NCBI GenBank assembly: GCA_037126765.1
Contig: JBBCBC010000002.1
Span: forward strand, 47,434,889 to 47,498,888
Direction of reading: 5' to 3'
DNA from: Stenogyne calaminthoides
Lineage: Eukaryota > Streptophyta > Magnoliopsida > Lamiales > Lamiaceae
Length of the DNA stretch: 64,000 bases
How positions within the stretch are numbered: position 1 is the first letter of the stretch; every line of letters starts with the position of its first letter. Position numbers and translations under genes: made by a program. The notes under the pieces are model-generated. The model worked only from the letters and a program-made list of their open reading frames with translations, was not told the DNA's origin and made no database searches. Of this stretch, positions 11,655 to 23,528 are shown piece by piece.

Positions 11655-13670
11655 ATGAGAACACGCTCAAAATGAGAAACGAGCGTTGATCGAACTGAGT
11701 TAGACCCTGAAGCTATAGCAAGAAGGAATCGAGCTTTCCAGAGAAGAATGGCTGCGGTAGGGAATGACGGGTTGAATGTGGATGGAAATGGAGGGAACAG
11801 AGAGAATCACTTGCAAGCAGAAGGGATTAATAACCCGAACCCACAGCAAAACCAACCATACCCCCAAAACCAACCGCAGTATCCCAACCAACCAAACCAG
11901 CAAAACCAATTCCCTAACCAAAATCAAAACTTCCAAAATCTTAATCATCCATACAACAACCAACCTTACCAAAATCCACCTTACCAAAACCAGCAGAACC
12001 AAAACCACCAACCAAACCCAAACTATAACCCACACTACAACCCTCTCTACCAAAACCAACAAAACCACCCAAGGGGAGGGAATCCTGATATGGCTATCTG
12101 AGGGATGTTTGAGGCTCAACCTCAAAGACACTATGATGGAGTGGCTTTGCCAAGGGTGGAAACTAACAACTTCTCAATTTCTCCGGGGATCCTTAAGATG
12201 CTCCTTGATTCTCAATTCCGATGAGAGGTTGGGAGAGATAATCCAAACACTCATCTCCGGAATTTCTTGATGATTGCTTCGACATTTGACTACAACGGGA
12301 TGTCGGAGGATGCAAAGAAACTCAGGTTGTTTCCGTTCTCACTGACCGGGATAGCTAAGGATTGGTTCGATAACACAATTCCACGAGAAAGTATCACCAC
12401 TTGGGCTCAAATGGAGCGAGCATTTTTGGAGAGTTTTTATCCTCCATCCAGAACAATGAAGGCAAGAACTGAGATATCTACATTCCGTCAAAAAACCGAA
12501 TGAGGGTCTCAGTCAAGCATGGGAGCGATATTGTAACTTGTTGATTGAGTGTCCACAGCATGGGTTCAGTGAGTAAGATACAGTGGCCTACTTTTACTGT
12601 GGAATCCATTACAATGAGCAAAAGCACCTCGATGCTTGTGCAGGTGGTGGTTTTCTGAATAAGAGTGCTCGGGAGCGTAGAGAAACTGTGGAAGGAGTTA
12701 AAAATGTTGGGGAATGGAATGCTGATCAATCAAATCAGAGTGTGAATCAGATGGAAGACAACATTGGAACTCAGAAGTTGTTGATGGCTATGATGGAGAA
12801 AATCAGCAATATTCAAGTTAGCCAACAGTTTGGGGGAGGAAGCAACGAGTCGGTATTTCAGCAGGAAAAGAGACCAACTATATGGGGAGGCCGAATTACA
12901 ACCAGCAGGGGTACCAACAAGGAAATTATCAGCAAGGACGACCTACCTCTGGTCAACCTTTTATGCCTCAGGGTCCACCACCTTCACAGAACCAATGGCG
13001 AAACAATTCAAACTATCAAGGGGGTTCTACATCTTATCTGAATCAGTGGAGAAAGAACGAGAATTTTTCCTACGGAAATCCAAAGGCTGGAATCATTGTT
13101 CCACCAGGTGTTAATCCGGGTTCAAAACCTCCTGGTGGAGAAGGCGGAACATCAGTTGCTGAGATGTTGCAAACTCTTGTGCAACAAGGTTAGGAGGTGA
13201 AGAAGAGATTATCTTCTCTTGAATATGATCAGAAAGAGGCGACTAAGAAGAACGAGAGAAGAGAGCAAGATTTCCAGAGGATGCCGCAAGAAAACAATAG
13301 GCGATTTAATGCGCTTGAATATCAGATGGGACAGATAGCGAAGTCACAAGGTAGAGAGACGGGCAAATTCCCATCTATGCCCGAGGTGAATCCGAAGGAA
13401 AATTACAAAGCTATTGAGCTTAGAAGTGGGAAGAAGTATGATGGACCTCCATTACCGGCTGAGATAGAGGAAAATCATAGGCAAGTTGAGGAAGATAGTG
13501 AGGGTAGAGAGGTGGAAGAAGATGAACCAGTGGAAGAGGTAGAAAGTGGAAAGCAAGAAAAAGAGAAAGAAAAAGTGGAAGAAGGGTTTGTTGATGAAGA
13601 ACGGGTACCAAAGTGGAAAACTTCGAGGGAAAAGAGGCTCAAGGTGAAAGAAACTGAACGAGATGAATGA
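11655..13670 (+). pseudogene. gag of element B (multiple stops and frameshifts)
   Basis: An ATG at 11655 opens MRTRSK and stops at once. The frame 11748-12101 encodes an extreme Asn/Pro/Gln/Tyr-rich stretch. The capsid-like part, 12267-12503, contains KKLRLFPFSLTGIAKDWFD and TTWAQMERAFLESFYPPSRT, typical of Athila Gag. Downstream frames (12583-13041, 12882-13193, 13197-13670) carry a Gln/Gly-rich segment and then a highly charged Glu/Lys-rich segment, as expected between Gag and protease. Several changes between frames are single-base. No intact Gag can be made from this copy. Confidence 0.82.
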
Positions 13671-13790
13671 GGGGTGCCTAAATCTGTGGTTCCTGTTCCT
13701 TATCCTCAAAAGTTTATGAAGAAGAAGTTAGACGAGAAGTTTGCTAAGTTTTGGAGGTATTCAAGAAAATGCACATAAATATACCTTTTT

Positions 13791-14296
13791 ATGATGCATT
13801 GGAACAGAACGAACTATGCAAAGTTCTTGAAAGATCTAATTGCCAAAAGGAGGAGAGTCGATGAACCTGAGCTCATTCAGTTGAACCACGAAGTGAGTGC
13901 AATGGTGCACAAAGCACTTCCTCCAAAGTTGAAGGATCTGGGCAGCTTCACGATTCTTTGTGATATTGGGAATGGAATCAAGAAGGGGGCTTTGTGTGAT
14001 CTGGGGGCTAGTATCAACCTTATGCCCTTATCATTATTCAAGAAGCTGGACTGTGGAGAACTGGAACCGACTATGATGACTCTTCAACTAGCCGATAGGT
14101 CTATCACTCGACCTCAAGGCGTAGTTGAAGACGTTCTCGTGACAGTGGATGGTCATGTCTTTCCAGCTAACTTTGTAGTCCTTGAAATGGAGAAGGATGA
14201 GCATGTGCCCTTAATCTTGGGAAGACCGTTCTTGGCTACGACTGGGATGGTATTAGATGTGGCGAATGGAAAAATCACGGTGAAGGTGGATGATCA
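13791..14296 (+). pseudogene. protease region of element B, cut by unit C1
   Basis: The segment contains LKDLGSFTILCDIG, then GALCDLGASINLMPLSLFKK, the family active-site region with D-L-G. It continues with PQGVVEDVLVTVDGHVFPANFVVLEME and VPLILGRPFLATTG, the distal protease motifs. The frame is interrupted after the GATCA at 14292-14296 by unit C1; codons after 14297 come from C1 and are not part of this gene. The linker to RT resumes at 16146. Confidence 0.85.
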
Positions 14297-16140
14297 TGTT
14301 GGGATTATACTGAAAAGTATGCTTTTTACTTTGTATAATCGAGACTGGATTTTCTGACTTATTTACTGAAATAAATTGTTTATCACTGATGCTTTAAATA
14401 TGACTGAATGTTACATATATTTACTGCATAACTGTTCAATAATTCGTACGTGTTACATTGTAGTTAATTTAGTGATACCAGATCACATAAGATTAAATTA
14501 ACAGTCCCTTGTAACTAAAAGTACGCCATTCACGACCTAGATGGAAATGAACAACCCATCGCGAAAGGTTGAGGTGTAAGGCTCAGATTGGTTTGTCTTG
14601 ACCAAGAGATTACACTAGTGCATGACTGATGCGCTGAATAGGACCTACAAGAGGATAAATTCTTCAAAACTGAACAAGGAAGAATTAGACCTCAGTGGTT
14701 CATTGTTTCTTAATCTTCGTTCCTTAAATAGGATCACGTGGGATTGGTAGCTATTGCTTTGACTTATCATGGGTAGCGAATCAAGGAGATTCAATACTTT
14801 TTATCTTGGGCAATATTATTGGTCACATGTGATTGCTAAGATTTAATACGAAGAATCGTGTGCAAGTACGCTTGTTCGATTTGCCCCATTGGGAGGTTCA
14901 TAAGCTTTATCATACCAAATCTTGCAAGTGGAATTAGTTTCCGGTATGGATAATAATGTTGAACCGTTCATCGACCAAGGATAAAAGATGTTAATTAATG
15001 GAAAGCTATTTCAGTGGCTTGAATTAATTAATGGGCTAGATAATCTTAAACACGGGAAATAATGACCGGGAGCCATATTGACTGTAATATGGGTTAAGAT
15101 GGATAGTGCAATATTAATTATGTAGTGGGATTAATTAATATTTATGGGCTTGAATTATATTGTGGCTCAATATTAGATATTCAAGGTCCATTAGAAGGTC
15201 CAATCTTAATTCTCCTAAAGGCCCCCTGAGTAGCCCAACAAATAGTCCAATAACTGAAAAAGATGATTAAAATAAAATAAATATTGTTGCTTATTTTTCC
15301 CATGCTATTTTCGAAATTATAGATATAGTAGGGAGAAAGATTTTCTTTGAATTTTGTTATGGAATGAAGATATGTATTATTGGAATACAAGATTATCTCA
15401 TTAAATTCAAGAAATCTCCCACTTGGTTATCTATATAGAATTTTCAAAATTTTGGAAATATAGTGGGCAAGAAAGATTTTCTTGATTTTCTTGAAAAGAT
15501 ATTATGGAAGATATGTATTTCTTGAAATACAAGAATATCTCATAAATTCAAGAAGATCCAAATCTTGAATTCTTGTAACACTAATTTTCGAAAATCACCA
15601 TATCTTGAGGAGGTGGGATTTTTGTGGAATATTTTAATTATGGGAAAAAGAATATATGAGATATATTCAAGATTTCTTGGTGACCAAGAAAAGTCTTTTC
15701 CCACATTGATTTTCTACATAAAATTCGACCACTCCCTCTCCTATAAATAGGGGATGATTAGTTCATTCCCAAGTACAATTCCATGTGCTGGAAAAATTAG
15801 CAAATCCACATAAGTGGTGCAACAAAGTTTATTTTTTCCTTTTATTAATTGTTCGACAAGTGTCCTTCCACCGGATAGTTGAGCAAGGGCTAAGGGAATA
15901 CTTGGGAAGTCCTTTTGGTTAGTCCGTCCGACCGAAGTCACTGTCATCCCGAGAGGTACGTTCACGTAAACCCGTAGATTCCGCATGCGTAGGTTTTACG
16001 TGGCTTTTTATATGCATGATATGTTGTTGTAATTATTATTTGAATTAATATAGGATTAATTCATGCTAGTAATATTTAATGAATTAAATTTGTATTTAAA
16101 TATTCACCCCGAATAGATCTGTGCAAATCATTCCCCAATA
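14297..16140 (+). mobile_element. Unit C1: 1.84-kb solo-LTR-like insertion inside element B
   Basis: The unit begins TGTTGGGATTAT and ends ATTCCCCAATA, so the termini are near-complementary. It is flanked by perfect GATCA copies at 14292-14296 and 16141-16145. No substantial protein frame is present. A TATA box, TATAAATAG at 15742-15750, and the lack of a primer site or pol inside suggest a solo LTR left after recombination between two LTRs. Its size and TGTTGG start resemble long LTRs of some copia elements, but I do not assign a lineage. A second copy in the opposite orientation lies at 28185-30035. Confidence 0.85.
15742..15750 (+). promoter_or_regulatory. TATA box within unit C1
   Basis: TATAAATAG preceded by a pyrimidine-rich stretch (CTCCCTCTCC), a typical LTR core promoter. 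The equivalent position in the inverted copy, near 28570-28585, keeps a CCCCTATTTATAG block on the plus strand. Confidence 0.6.
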
Positions 16141-16145
16141 GATCA

Positions 16146-19100
16146 AGAGATAAAAATTGCTCTTTATGAGGCAATGAAATATCCGATGGGGGATGAGAGT
16201 TGTCATTTTGTGGATATTATCGATCTTTGTGTTGATGACACACTCCATAGTGAAGAATTGAAGCAGATGGAGGTGACGCAAGTGGGGGAAGAAGAAGAAT
16301 TGCACTTGGAAGAGAAGCCTTTCGAGGCGATGTTCGACAAAGCCCCACCAGTGGAAGCTAAAAAAGAATTGAAGCCATTACCTGATCACCTGATGTATGC
16401 CTACTTGGAAGATAATGAAAGGTACCCTGTCATTGTTTCTTCTTCTTTATCTCATGATCAATTAGATAGACTCCTCAAAGTGCTACGTAAGCACAAATTG
16501 GGCATCGGTTGGTCGATTGAGGATATTAAGGGGATAAGTCCGTCCATATGCATGCATAGGATTAGACTAGAGGGAGGGACGAAATCTGTTGTGCAAAATC
16601 AGAGGCGAGTGAATCTGGTAATCCAGGGTGTCATTTATAAGGAAGTCTTTAAATTGTTAGATTCTAATATGATCTTTGCTATTTCTGATAGTCCTTGGGT
16701 GAGTCCATTGCATGTTGTTGCTAAGAAATGGGGTACCACTGTGATTAAATCTGAAACTGATGAATTAGTGGCTACTAGATTGGTAACTGGTTGGCGTGTG
16801 TGTGTTGACTATAGGGAGCTGAACAAGGTTACGTGCAAGGATCACTTTCATTTGTCGTTTCTTGACCAAATGATCGATAGGTTAGGGGGTTATGAGTATT
16901 ACTGTTTTCTAGATGGATATTCTGGGTACAATCAAATTATGATTGCCCCAGAGGATCAGGAAAAAACTACTTTTACATGCTCTTATGGTACATATGCATA
17001 CAGGAGAATGCCATTTGGGTTGTGTAACGCACCCGCTACCTTTCAAAGGTGCATGATGGCTATTTTCCATGGGTTGATTGAGAAAATTATGGAAGTGTTC
17101 ATGGATGACTTCTCCGTCTTTGGAGAGTCGTTCGATTCATGTCTAATCAATCTTGAAGTGGTTTTGAGCAGGTGTGAAGAAACTAACTTGGTGCTCAATT
17201 GGGAGAAATGTCATTTTATGGTTAAGGAAGGTATTGTTCTAGGACATCATGTGTCCTCGAAAGGAATACAGGTTGATAAGGCAAAAGTGATAGCTATCGA
17301 AAAGCTTCAATCACCATCTACTGAGAAGGGTATCCGCTCATTTTTGGGTCATGCAGGGTTTTATCGACGCTTTATTAAAGAGTTTTCGAAAATAGTTAAA
17401 CCCCTTTCTCGACTTCTTGAAAAAGAAGTCAACTTTGTGTTTACTGATGAGTGTTTAGTTGCTTTCAACAGGTTAAAGGAAGCGTTGGTAAATGCTCCGA
17501 TTCTCGTGACTCCGGATTGGAAGAGTCCTTTTGTTCTCATGTGTGATGCAAGTGACTACGCGATGGGTGTAGCTTTGGGCCAAATCAGAGAGAAGCAATT
17601 TCATGCTATATACTATGCATAAAAAATGATGAATTCTGCCCAAATCAACTACACTACAACCGAGAAAGAGTTGTTGGCGGTCGTATATGCTTTTGACAAA
17701 TTTCGGCCCTACCTAGTACGTACAAAAACTATAGTGTATACGGACCATGCAGCGATTCTGTATCTCATGAGCAAAAAGGATGCTAAGCCACGGCTTATTC
17801 GGTGGATTCTCTTACTCCAAGAGTTTGATTTGAAAATCCGTGATAAAAAGGGAAGTGAGAATGTCATCGCGGATCACTTATCTAGGTTGAAGATCAATGA
17901 GAAGAACATGGTGGAAGAAGGGGAAGTGAACAAGGAGTTCCCTGATGAGAAGCTTTTTGGAGTAGAGGATGTGTTGGTGAGTAAAATCGAGGGAAGAACA
18001 CCGTGGTTCGCTGATTATGCTAATTACTTAGCCAGTGAAGAACTTCCAGTGGACATGGACTATCTACAGAGAAAGGTGTTTTTGAAGAAAGTTCGAGAGT
18101 ACATCTGGGATGATCCGTTTTTGTTCAAGAGAGGGATTGATGGTATTCTACGGAGGTGTGTTCCAGAGGTTGAATGGGCAGATATAATGAGGCATTGTCA
18201 CACGTTGTCTTGTGGAGGCCACTTGGGTGGAGAGAAGACCAGAAGGAAAGTTCTTCAAGCAGGTTTCTTTTGGCCTACTATTTTCTCAGATTACAAGGAG
18301 TGGCTTAGAAGATGTGATCAATGTCAGAGATTCGACACGATTAAGAGGGATGAGATGCCTCTACATATCTTCATGGAAGTAGAGGTGTTCGATGTTTGGG
18401 GGCTGGACTTCATGGGTCCATTTCCTCCTAGCAAAGGGTTCCTTTATATCTTAGTGGGCGTTGATTACGTCTCGAAGTGGATTGAAGCCATCCCTACCAA
18501 GGTGAATGATGCGCATGTGGTGATTGAGTTCTTGAGAAAGAATATCTTCTCACGATATGGAATACCAAGAGCATTGATTAGTGATGGTGGAAGCCATTTT
18601 GTGAACAAACTGATGCAAAAGCTTCTTGCCAAATACGAAGTGAACCATCGTGTTTCTACAACATATCATCCCCAATCCAATGGCCTTGCTGAAGTTTCGA
18701 ACAGGCAGATTAAGAGCATCCTTGAGAAGACGGTGAATATCAGTCGGAAAGATTGAGCCATGAAGTTGGACGATGCATTGTGGGCTTACCGAACAGCCTA
18801 CAAAACTCCGTTGGAAATGTCACCATACCAGCTGGTGTTTGGGAAGGGTTGCCACCTTCCGGTGGAAGTCGAACACAAGGCTTATTGGGCAATTAAAAAG
18901 CTCAATTTTGATAGCACACTGGTTGGGGAGAAGAGACTTCTTCAACTCCATGAGTTGGAGGAATTTTGTGATCGTGCATACGAGAGTGTCCGGATATTCA
19001 AAGAGAAGACTAAAAAGTGGCATGATGCACGGGTAAAAAAGAAGGAGTTTAGAGCTGGGGATCAAGTTCTCGTTTTCAACTCTAGGATGAAGCTGTTTGG

Positions 19101-19254
19101 GGGAAAACTGAAATCCAAGTGGAATGGTCCGTATTTGGTTCGCAATGTGTTCAAGAGTGGATTCTTAGAGCTAGAGAATGAAGATGGGAGTGTATTCACG
19201 GTGAATGGCCATAGGGTGAAGAAATTTTACAACCGGTCCTATGAGGAAAAATGA
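16146..19254 (+). pseudogene. RT, RNase H and integrase of element B
   Basis: The frame open to 17622 encodes RT with CVDYRELNKVTCKDHF, FLDGYSGYNQI, YAYRRMPFGLCNAPATFQRCM and FMDDFSVFG (catalytic DD), then the start of RNase H (FVLMCDASDYAMGVALGQ). A TAA at 17620-17622 interrupts it. The next frame, 17626-18756, holds the remainder of RNase H (TTEKELLAVVYAFDKFRPYL, YTDHAAILYLM), the integrase HHCC domain (HTLSCGGHLGG...CDQCQ) and most of the DDE core (LDFMGPF, ISDGGSHF, HPQSNGLAEVSNRQIK). TGA at 18754-18756 lies where homologues have Trp. The last frame, 18760-19254, carries the C-terminal integrase part (WNGPYLVRNVF). Only two stops disrupt this stretch, so decay is recent. Confidence 0.92.
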
Positions 19255-20871
19255 GGTAACATGGTTTTCAATTCTTGAAAGTAAGTAAGTTCGGTCCGGC
19301 AGTAGGACCTTAAAAATAGCGCTGAATGGGAGGCAACCCATTTGTTTTTTGGTGTAATTTTTGTCTGTTTTGTGTTATATCGTGGTGTTTTGATTTTGGG
19401 TATTTGAGGATGTTGAGTGCAGGCACATTTTGAAACCCCAGGTAGTAAGAGGAGAGGATCACCCGATGTATCGCCCTCCACCACCTCCAGAGCAATAACA
19501 GTAGATAGGGAACTCCTCAATTTCTAACTCTTGCCTTTTTCTTTTCTCTTTCATTTCTTCTATTTGGGCATGTACTTAAACTGGCTATCTCGTGGTATTC
19601 ATGAAAGTGGGTGTGAATTTGCTTAATTTCATTGATGATTGATGTTCTACTTGCTTATATGTTGCTCTACGTTGAGTGTGAATGCTGGGTTGAGTAATTG
19701 TGGAATGATTGAGTGCTTGAGAATGTGTGTGGTTGTGAGTAAGGTGGATTTGAAAGGAAAGTCGTGCACTTGCGATTTTTCTTTTTGAATATTTGTGTGG
19801 CATGAGACATTAGTTGCTAGGTCTAGGCATGGATGTGAATAATTGTGAGATTTGAGCCTTTAAAGAGATTGAAATTCATCATATTCGTCTCATTCATTGT
19901 GTGTGAATCATCACCTTTGAGGTGCTAGAACTTGTGGATATTCTCTCTTCTTGATCGTGTCTTGTATTGCATGCCGGAAGTGATCATAGGCCATGTTTCG
20001 ATTTGTAAGTCACTTTAGCCCAAATTTCCCAACCAATGACATTTTTTCCCTTGCTAGCCCATTTGAGCATGAGGCCTAATCGTTTGTTAGCAAATTTAAG
20101 CCATGTCCGTTTTAAAACTCTTTTGTCCAAAATTGAGTGGAGAATAGGAAAAGTTTTAAATAAGGGGGTGAAATTGGTTGATGTAAAGAATTAATGGGTT
20201 GAGTGTATTCATGAACAGCTGAATGGGAAGCTTATGGACGGATGGGAAAGATATAAGAGTGAGTTGAGCAACATAAAAGATACATTCTTGCTCGGGAAAA
20301 AAAAAAGGGAAAGAAAAGAAAGGAAAGGTTGAAATGTTTTAGTTTGGGGGAGGGAGAATTGAAAATAAAAAAAGATGCAAATAACATTGCATTTGATAAC
20401 AACACTTTCATCCCTTAGATTGAAATAATTTGACTACGATTTTCTTATTCTCTGCTCATTGAGTCAGTTTCCCATATACTTATTCCACCTGTCCAAAGAG
20501 CTTTCCGTTACAACCTAGTGAAAGTCCTTGTTGATCCGGTATGAATGCATTGAACGTGATCGATGTTGAGAGTATTTACAAGCATATGGTCACTGATTTG
20601 TGTGATTGATTGTTTGAGTGTCCCTGCTTATTGTGAAAACACTTGTGAGGGAGTGAAACACACCGTCGAGAGCACATCCATGTTTGATTTGGTGAGTTAT
20701 GTTGATTGCCCATGAGTAGGAGAAAAGAGGATGAGTTTGTGTCGGGTGACCGATCATTGAAAGTTGAAAGCAATTGCATGCATGATTTGGTATCTCGATT
20801 TGTTTTGTCTATTTCACTCAATTTATAATTTCATTGCTTGGGGACAAGCAATATTGTAAGTTTGGGGGAGT
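19255..20871 (+). other. 3' non-coding spacer of element B
   Basis: This 1.6-kb stretch lies between integrase and the 3' LTR, where some Athila elements hold an env-like gene. I find no long frame here. A small hairpin-forming motif, TGGGAGGCAACCCA, lies at 19327-19340 and is common downstream of integrase in this group. A purine-rich AAAAAAAAAAGGGAAAG tract is near 20298. Two polypurine tracts occur: TTTGGGGGAGGG at 20343-20354, and the terminal TTTGGGGGAG at 20861-20870 directly before the LTR. Confidence 0.7.
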
Positions 20872-22485
20872 TGATTAGAGGTGAAATTGAGTGAGTTACG
20901 AGCGAGTTTTAGCCATGTTTTTAGTGTTTTTAGTGATATTCTTGTGGTGATTGAGCATGATCTGTATAAAATCACTAATTTTGCTTCTTTGGTTTGTATA
21001 ACAGGAAAGAGGGCTGAAAATGGAGCTCGTGAGACTTCGCGGTGCATGAATCGGACTCCCGGTTGAAAAGATATGAAAGAAATACTGAAAAGCATTAGTT
21101 GGAGTGAAGAAAGGTGATAGAAGAATGAGGTCGAGCACCTGGAGCTCGACCAATGCGGTCGAGCGGGCAGAAAAATAGGCAGGAAGAGGCACTCGATCAG
21201 GTGTGATCGAGCGAAACCGCTCGACCAAGGAAGGTGCTCGAGCGAAAATGAGTCCAACGATAAAGAGGCGCTCGACCAGGTTAGGTCGAGCAGAAATGCT
21301 CGACCAGGTGCTATGATCGAGCGGTCTGATAGGCGGCGTATATAAAGCCAGACGGGAAAAATAAGAAGGGGGAACACGAACTGGGAAGGGGGAAAAGACG
21401 GAGATTAGATAGAAAAAAAAGGAGAAAAACATTCTAGGGTTCTGGGAGAAAGGAGGAATTCATCCACGAGAAACACGATTCGATTCACAACTTTACTGGT
21501 TTACACTCTAGATTTCCTGATTTTGATTTGTATAAATTCTCAGTTTTACTTTTGAAGTACAACTCTAGGGTTTATTTAAATTTCTTATCCAATACTATTT
21601 TGATACTTTAATTCAATTGATTATCCATTGTTGATTTGTTTTACGTATTTGTGCATGATGATTTCTATTGAATACTTGATTGTTTGTGAGTTGAATATCA
21701 TGTTGGTAGGCTAAACCTTTGATTGCTTTGGATAGGATGATCGCATAGAAATTGTGAATTGGTTATGAAATTATGATGATTCAAAGTGTAAATTGGATAA
21801 TCTTCTTGATTTGCTAATTTGAATAACTAATCCAATAAAAACCATTGAGTTGAGTACGAAAGTTGTTAAAGAGAGGACGACCGAATCACTTTTTTCCAAC
21901 AAATAGGCTTGAGGGGAGGGTTTGTGAAGGGGTTGGTAATATACCGGTTCATTTAGGGAGGACGACCGCATCACCCAACTTGAATAAGGGCAATAGTAAT
22001 TAAGCACAATCTTAATAACTTGGTTATTTGGTATGTGAGGTAAAGAGGGTATTAGTTGAGTAGTCGGGAATAAAAACTGAGCTTTTGCTGTACCTGATTT
22101 AGTGCAGGATTAGGGAAGTTGATTGCCTAGTTTCAGTACACGGATTACTCTTTTGTACACCACGATAGTCCTCGTCGCCAAACCAATTCCGAAAGTATAC
22201 GTAGGGATTCCTGTCCAAATCAACATTCTCCAATATTTGCACTTCATCTGAAGTTAGAATTATAGTTGTTATTTGTTTACTTTCGTTAATTCCATAGTAG
22301 TGAAATAGAACTATAAAATCGCATCCATATTAGTTACGAAGCAAAGATTTCCAGGGATTTAAACGCATACGAAACTTCCTTTGGGTTCGATACTACTTGG
22401 TCTAAATACTTACCCTTGCTACAGTGATCTCATACTCTTGTGGGGTAACTGCTAGTTAAGAATATAGCATTTTACGACAAAGTCA
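20872..22485 (+). repeat. 3' LTR of element B
   Basis: A 1614-bp LTR matching 9900-11508 base for base over long stretches, with scattered changes and a few 1-4 base indels. It starts right after the polypurine tract and ends with CA at 22484-22485, followed by the AGCTT target copy. Confidence 0.92.
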
Positions 22486-23357
22486 AGCTTGCATCGATAT
22501 ACAACCCATGGCCCTTTGCCAAATGGGGCATCGACCTGATCGGACCACTACCCACGACACCTGGAACGGTCAAGTTCGCAGTGGTCGCGTTCGACTACTT
22601 CACCAAGTGGGCGGAGGCAGAGGCCCTCGGGAGCACGGATCAGGCAGCAATCATTCGGTTCATATGGAAGAACATTATATGCAGGTTCGGCCTGCCCCAG
22701 GCGATAGTGTCGGATAACTGACCACAATTTGACGGATGGGAAATCAGAGTTTTTTTCGAGAAGTGGCGGATCACCAAGCTTTTCTCCACCCCCTATCACC
22801 CACAATCAAATGGTCAGGCCGAGGCGGTTAATAAGATCATCAAGAACACACTCAAGACAAGGATCGAAGGAGCAAAAGGGATTTGGGCGAGCAAGCTTCC
22901 CGAGATACTCTGGTCATATCGGACCACCTGCCGGAATTCAACCGGGGAAACACCTTTCTCCCTCGCCTTTGGGTCGGAGGCTGTCATCCCCGCGGAGGTG
23001 CATTTCCCGACATACCGAACATCACGAGCTATCGATGAAACCAACGACAGAGCACAAGAGGTCAATCTCGATTTCCTCGAAGAAAAATGCATCAACTCAA
23101 ATATCCGAAATGCGACCTACAAACAGAGGTTGGAAAAGTATTACAACTCGAAGGTGCGAGTTCGCCAATTCCTCAGAGGCGACCTCGTGTTGAAAAAGGT
23201 ACAAGGGACCAATCAAGGAGTTTTTGGCCCGACATGGGATGGGCCTTTTAAGGTCACAAAGATACTACCTAACGGAGCATACGAGCTCGAAGATGTCAAT
23301 AGCATTCCAACTCAATATCCGTGGAACGCGACCTTTCTAAAGAAATACTATCAGTAG
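22486..23357 (+). pseudogene. C-terminal two thirds of integrase, element A
   Basis: This continues the integrase interrupted at 9899. The catalytic core appears in pieces: a first Asp in GIDLIGPL-type sequence near 22530, SDN at about 22710, and HPQSNGQAEAVNKIIKN with the catalytic Glu near 22820. A TGA at 22718-22720 directly after SDN is an in-frame stop. The C-terminal part, 22998-23357, ends PTWDGPFKVTKILPNGAYELEDV and FLKKYYQ with a TAG, the normal end of Tat integrases. The switch of frames near 22740 shows at least one indel. Confidence 0.88.
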
Positions 23358-23528
23358 AAGGGGGCATTAGCCCAAACTTACTAATATCTAGTATAGGAAC
23401 TTACCTCGGTAATGAATGTAGCGATTGTTCCTACATAAATGCAAAGTTTCAATTTTTCCATTTTATTCTCTATTAAATCGAAAAATAGGGGGGCAGGACA
23501 GGACAGTCTGCGGACCTCTAACAAGTAA

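Larger units (their letters stand above)
9900..22485 (+). mobile_element. Element B: Athila-type Ty3/gypsy retrotransposon inserted in the integrase of element A
   Basis: Long LTRs of 1609 bp (9900-11508) and 1614 bp (20872-22485) begin TGATTAGAGG and end AAGTCA. They are flanked by AGCTC (9895-9899) and AGCTT (22486-22490), a 5-bp target-site duplication with one change. The primer site at 11510 resembles the tRNA-Asp-type site of Athila elements, and a polypurine tract TTTGGGGGAG ends at 20870. The internal order is gag, protease, RT-RNase H, integrase, then a long non-coding spacer. The protein motifs (CDLGASINLMP, FMDDFSVFG) are those of the Athila group. The LTRs look about 97-98 percent identical by eye and many differences are CG/TG or CG/CA changes. 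All coding frames carry stops, and a 1.84-kb unit (C1) splits it. Confidence 0.93.

Noticed and set aside
11700..12131. Val/Leu-rich minus-strand frame opposite the Asn/Pro/Gln-rich part of element B gag
   Set aside because: It is the mirror of a low-complexity AAC/CAA/CCA-rich sense stretch, which reads as GTT/TTG/TGG on the other strand. The sense frame fits Athila Gag.
14297..16140. Unit C1 considered as a gene or env-like region of element B
   Set aside because: It is bounded by a perfect GATCA duplication inside the protease-RT region, and an inverted copy exists elsewhere. No long coding frame is present.
19255..20871. env-like gene in the spacer of element B
   Set aside because: No frame of meaningful length and no transmembrane-type sequence on either strand.
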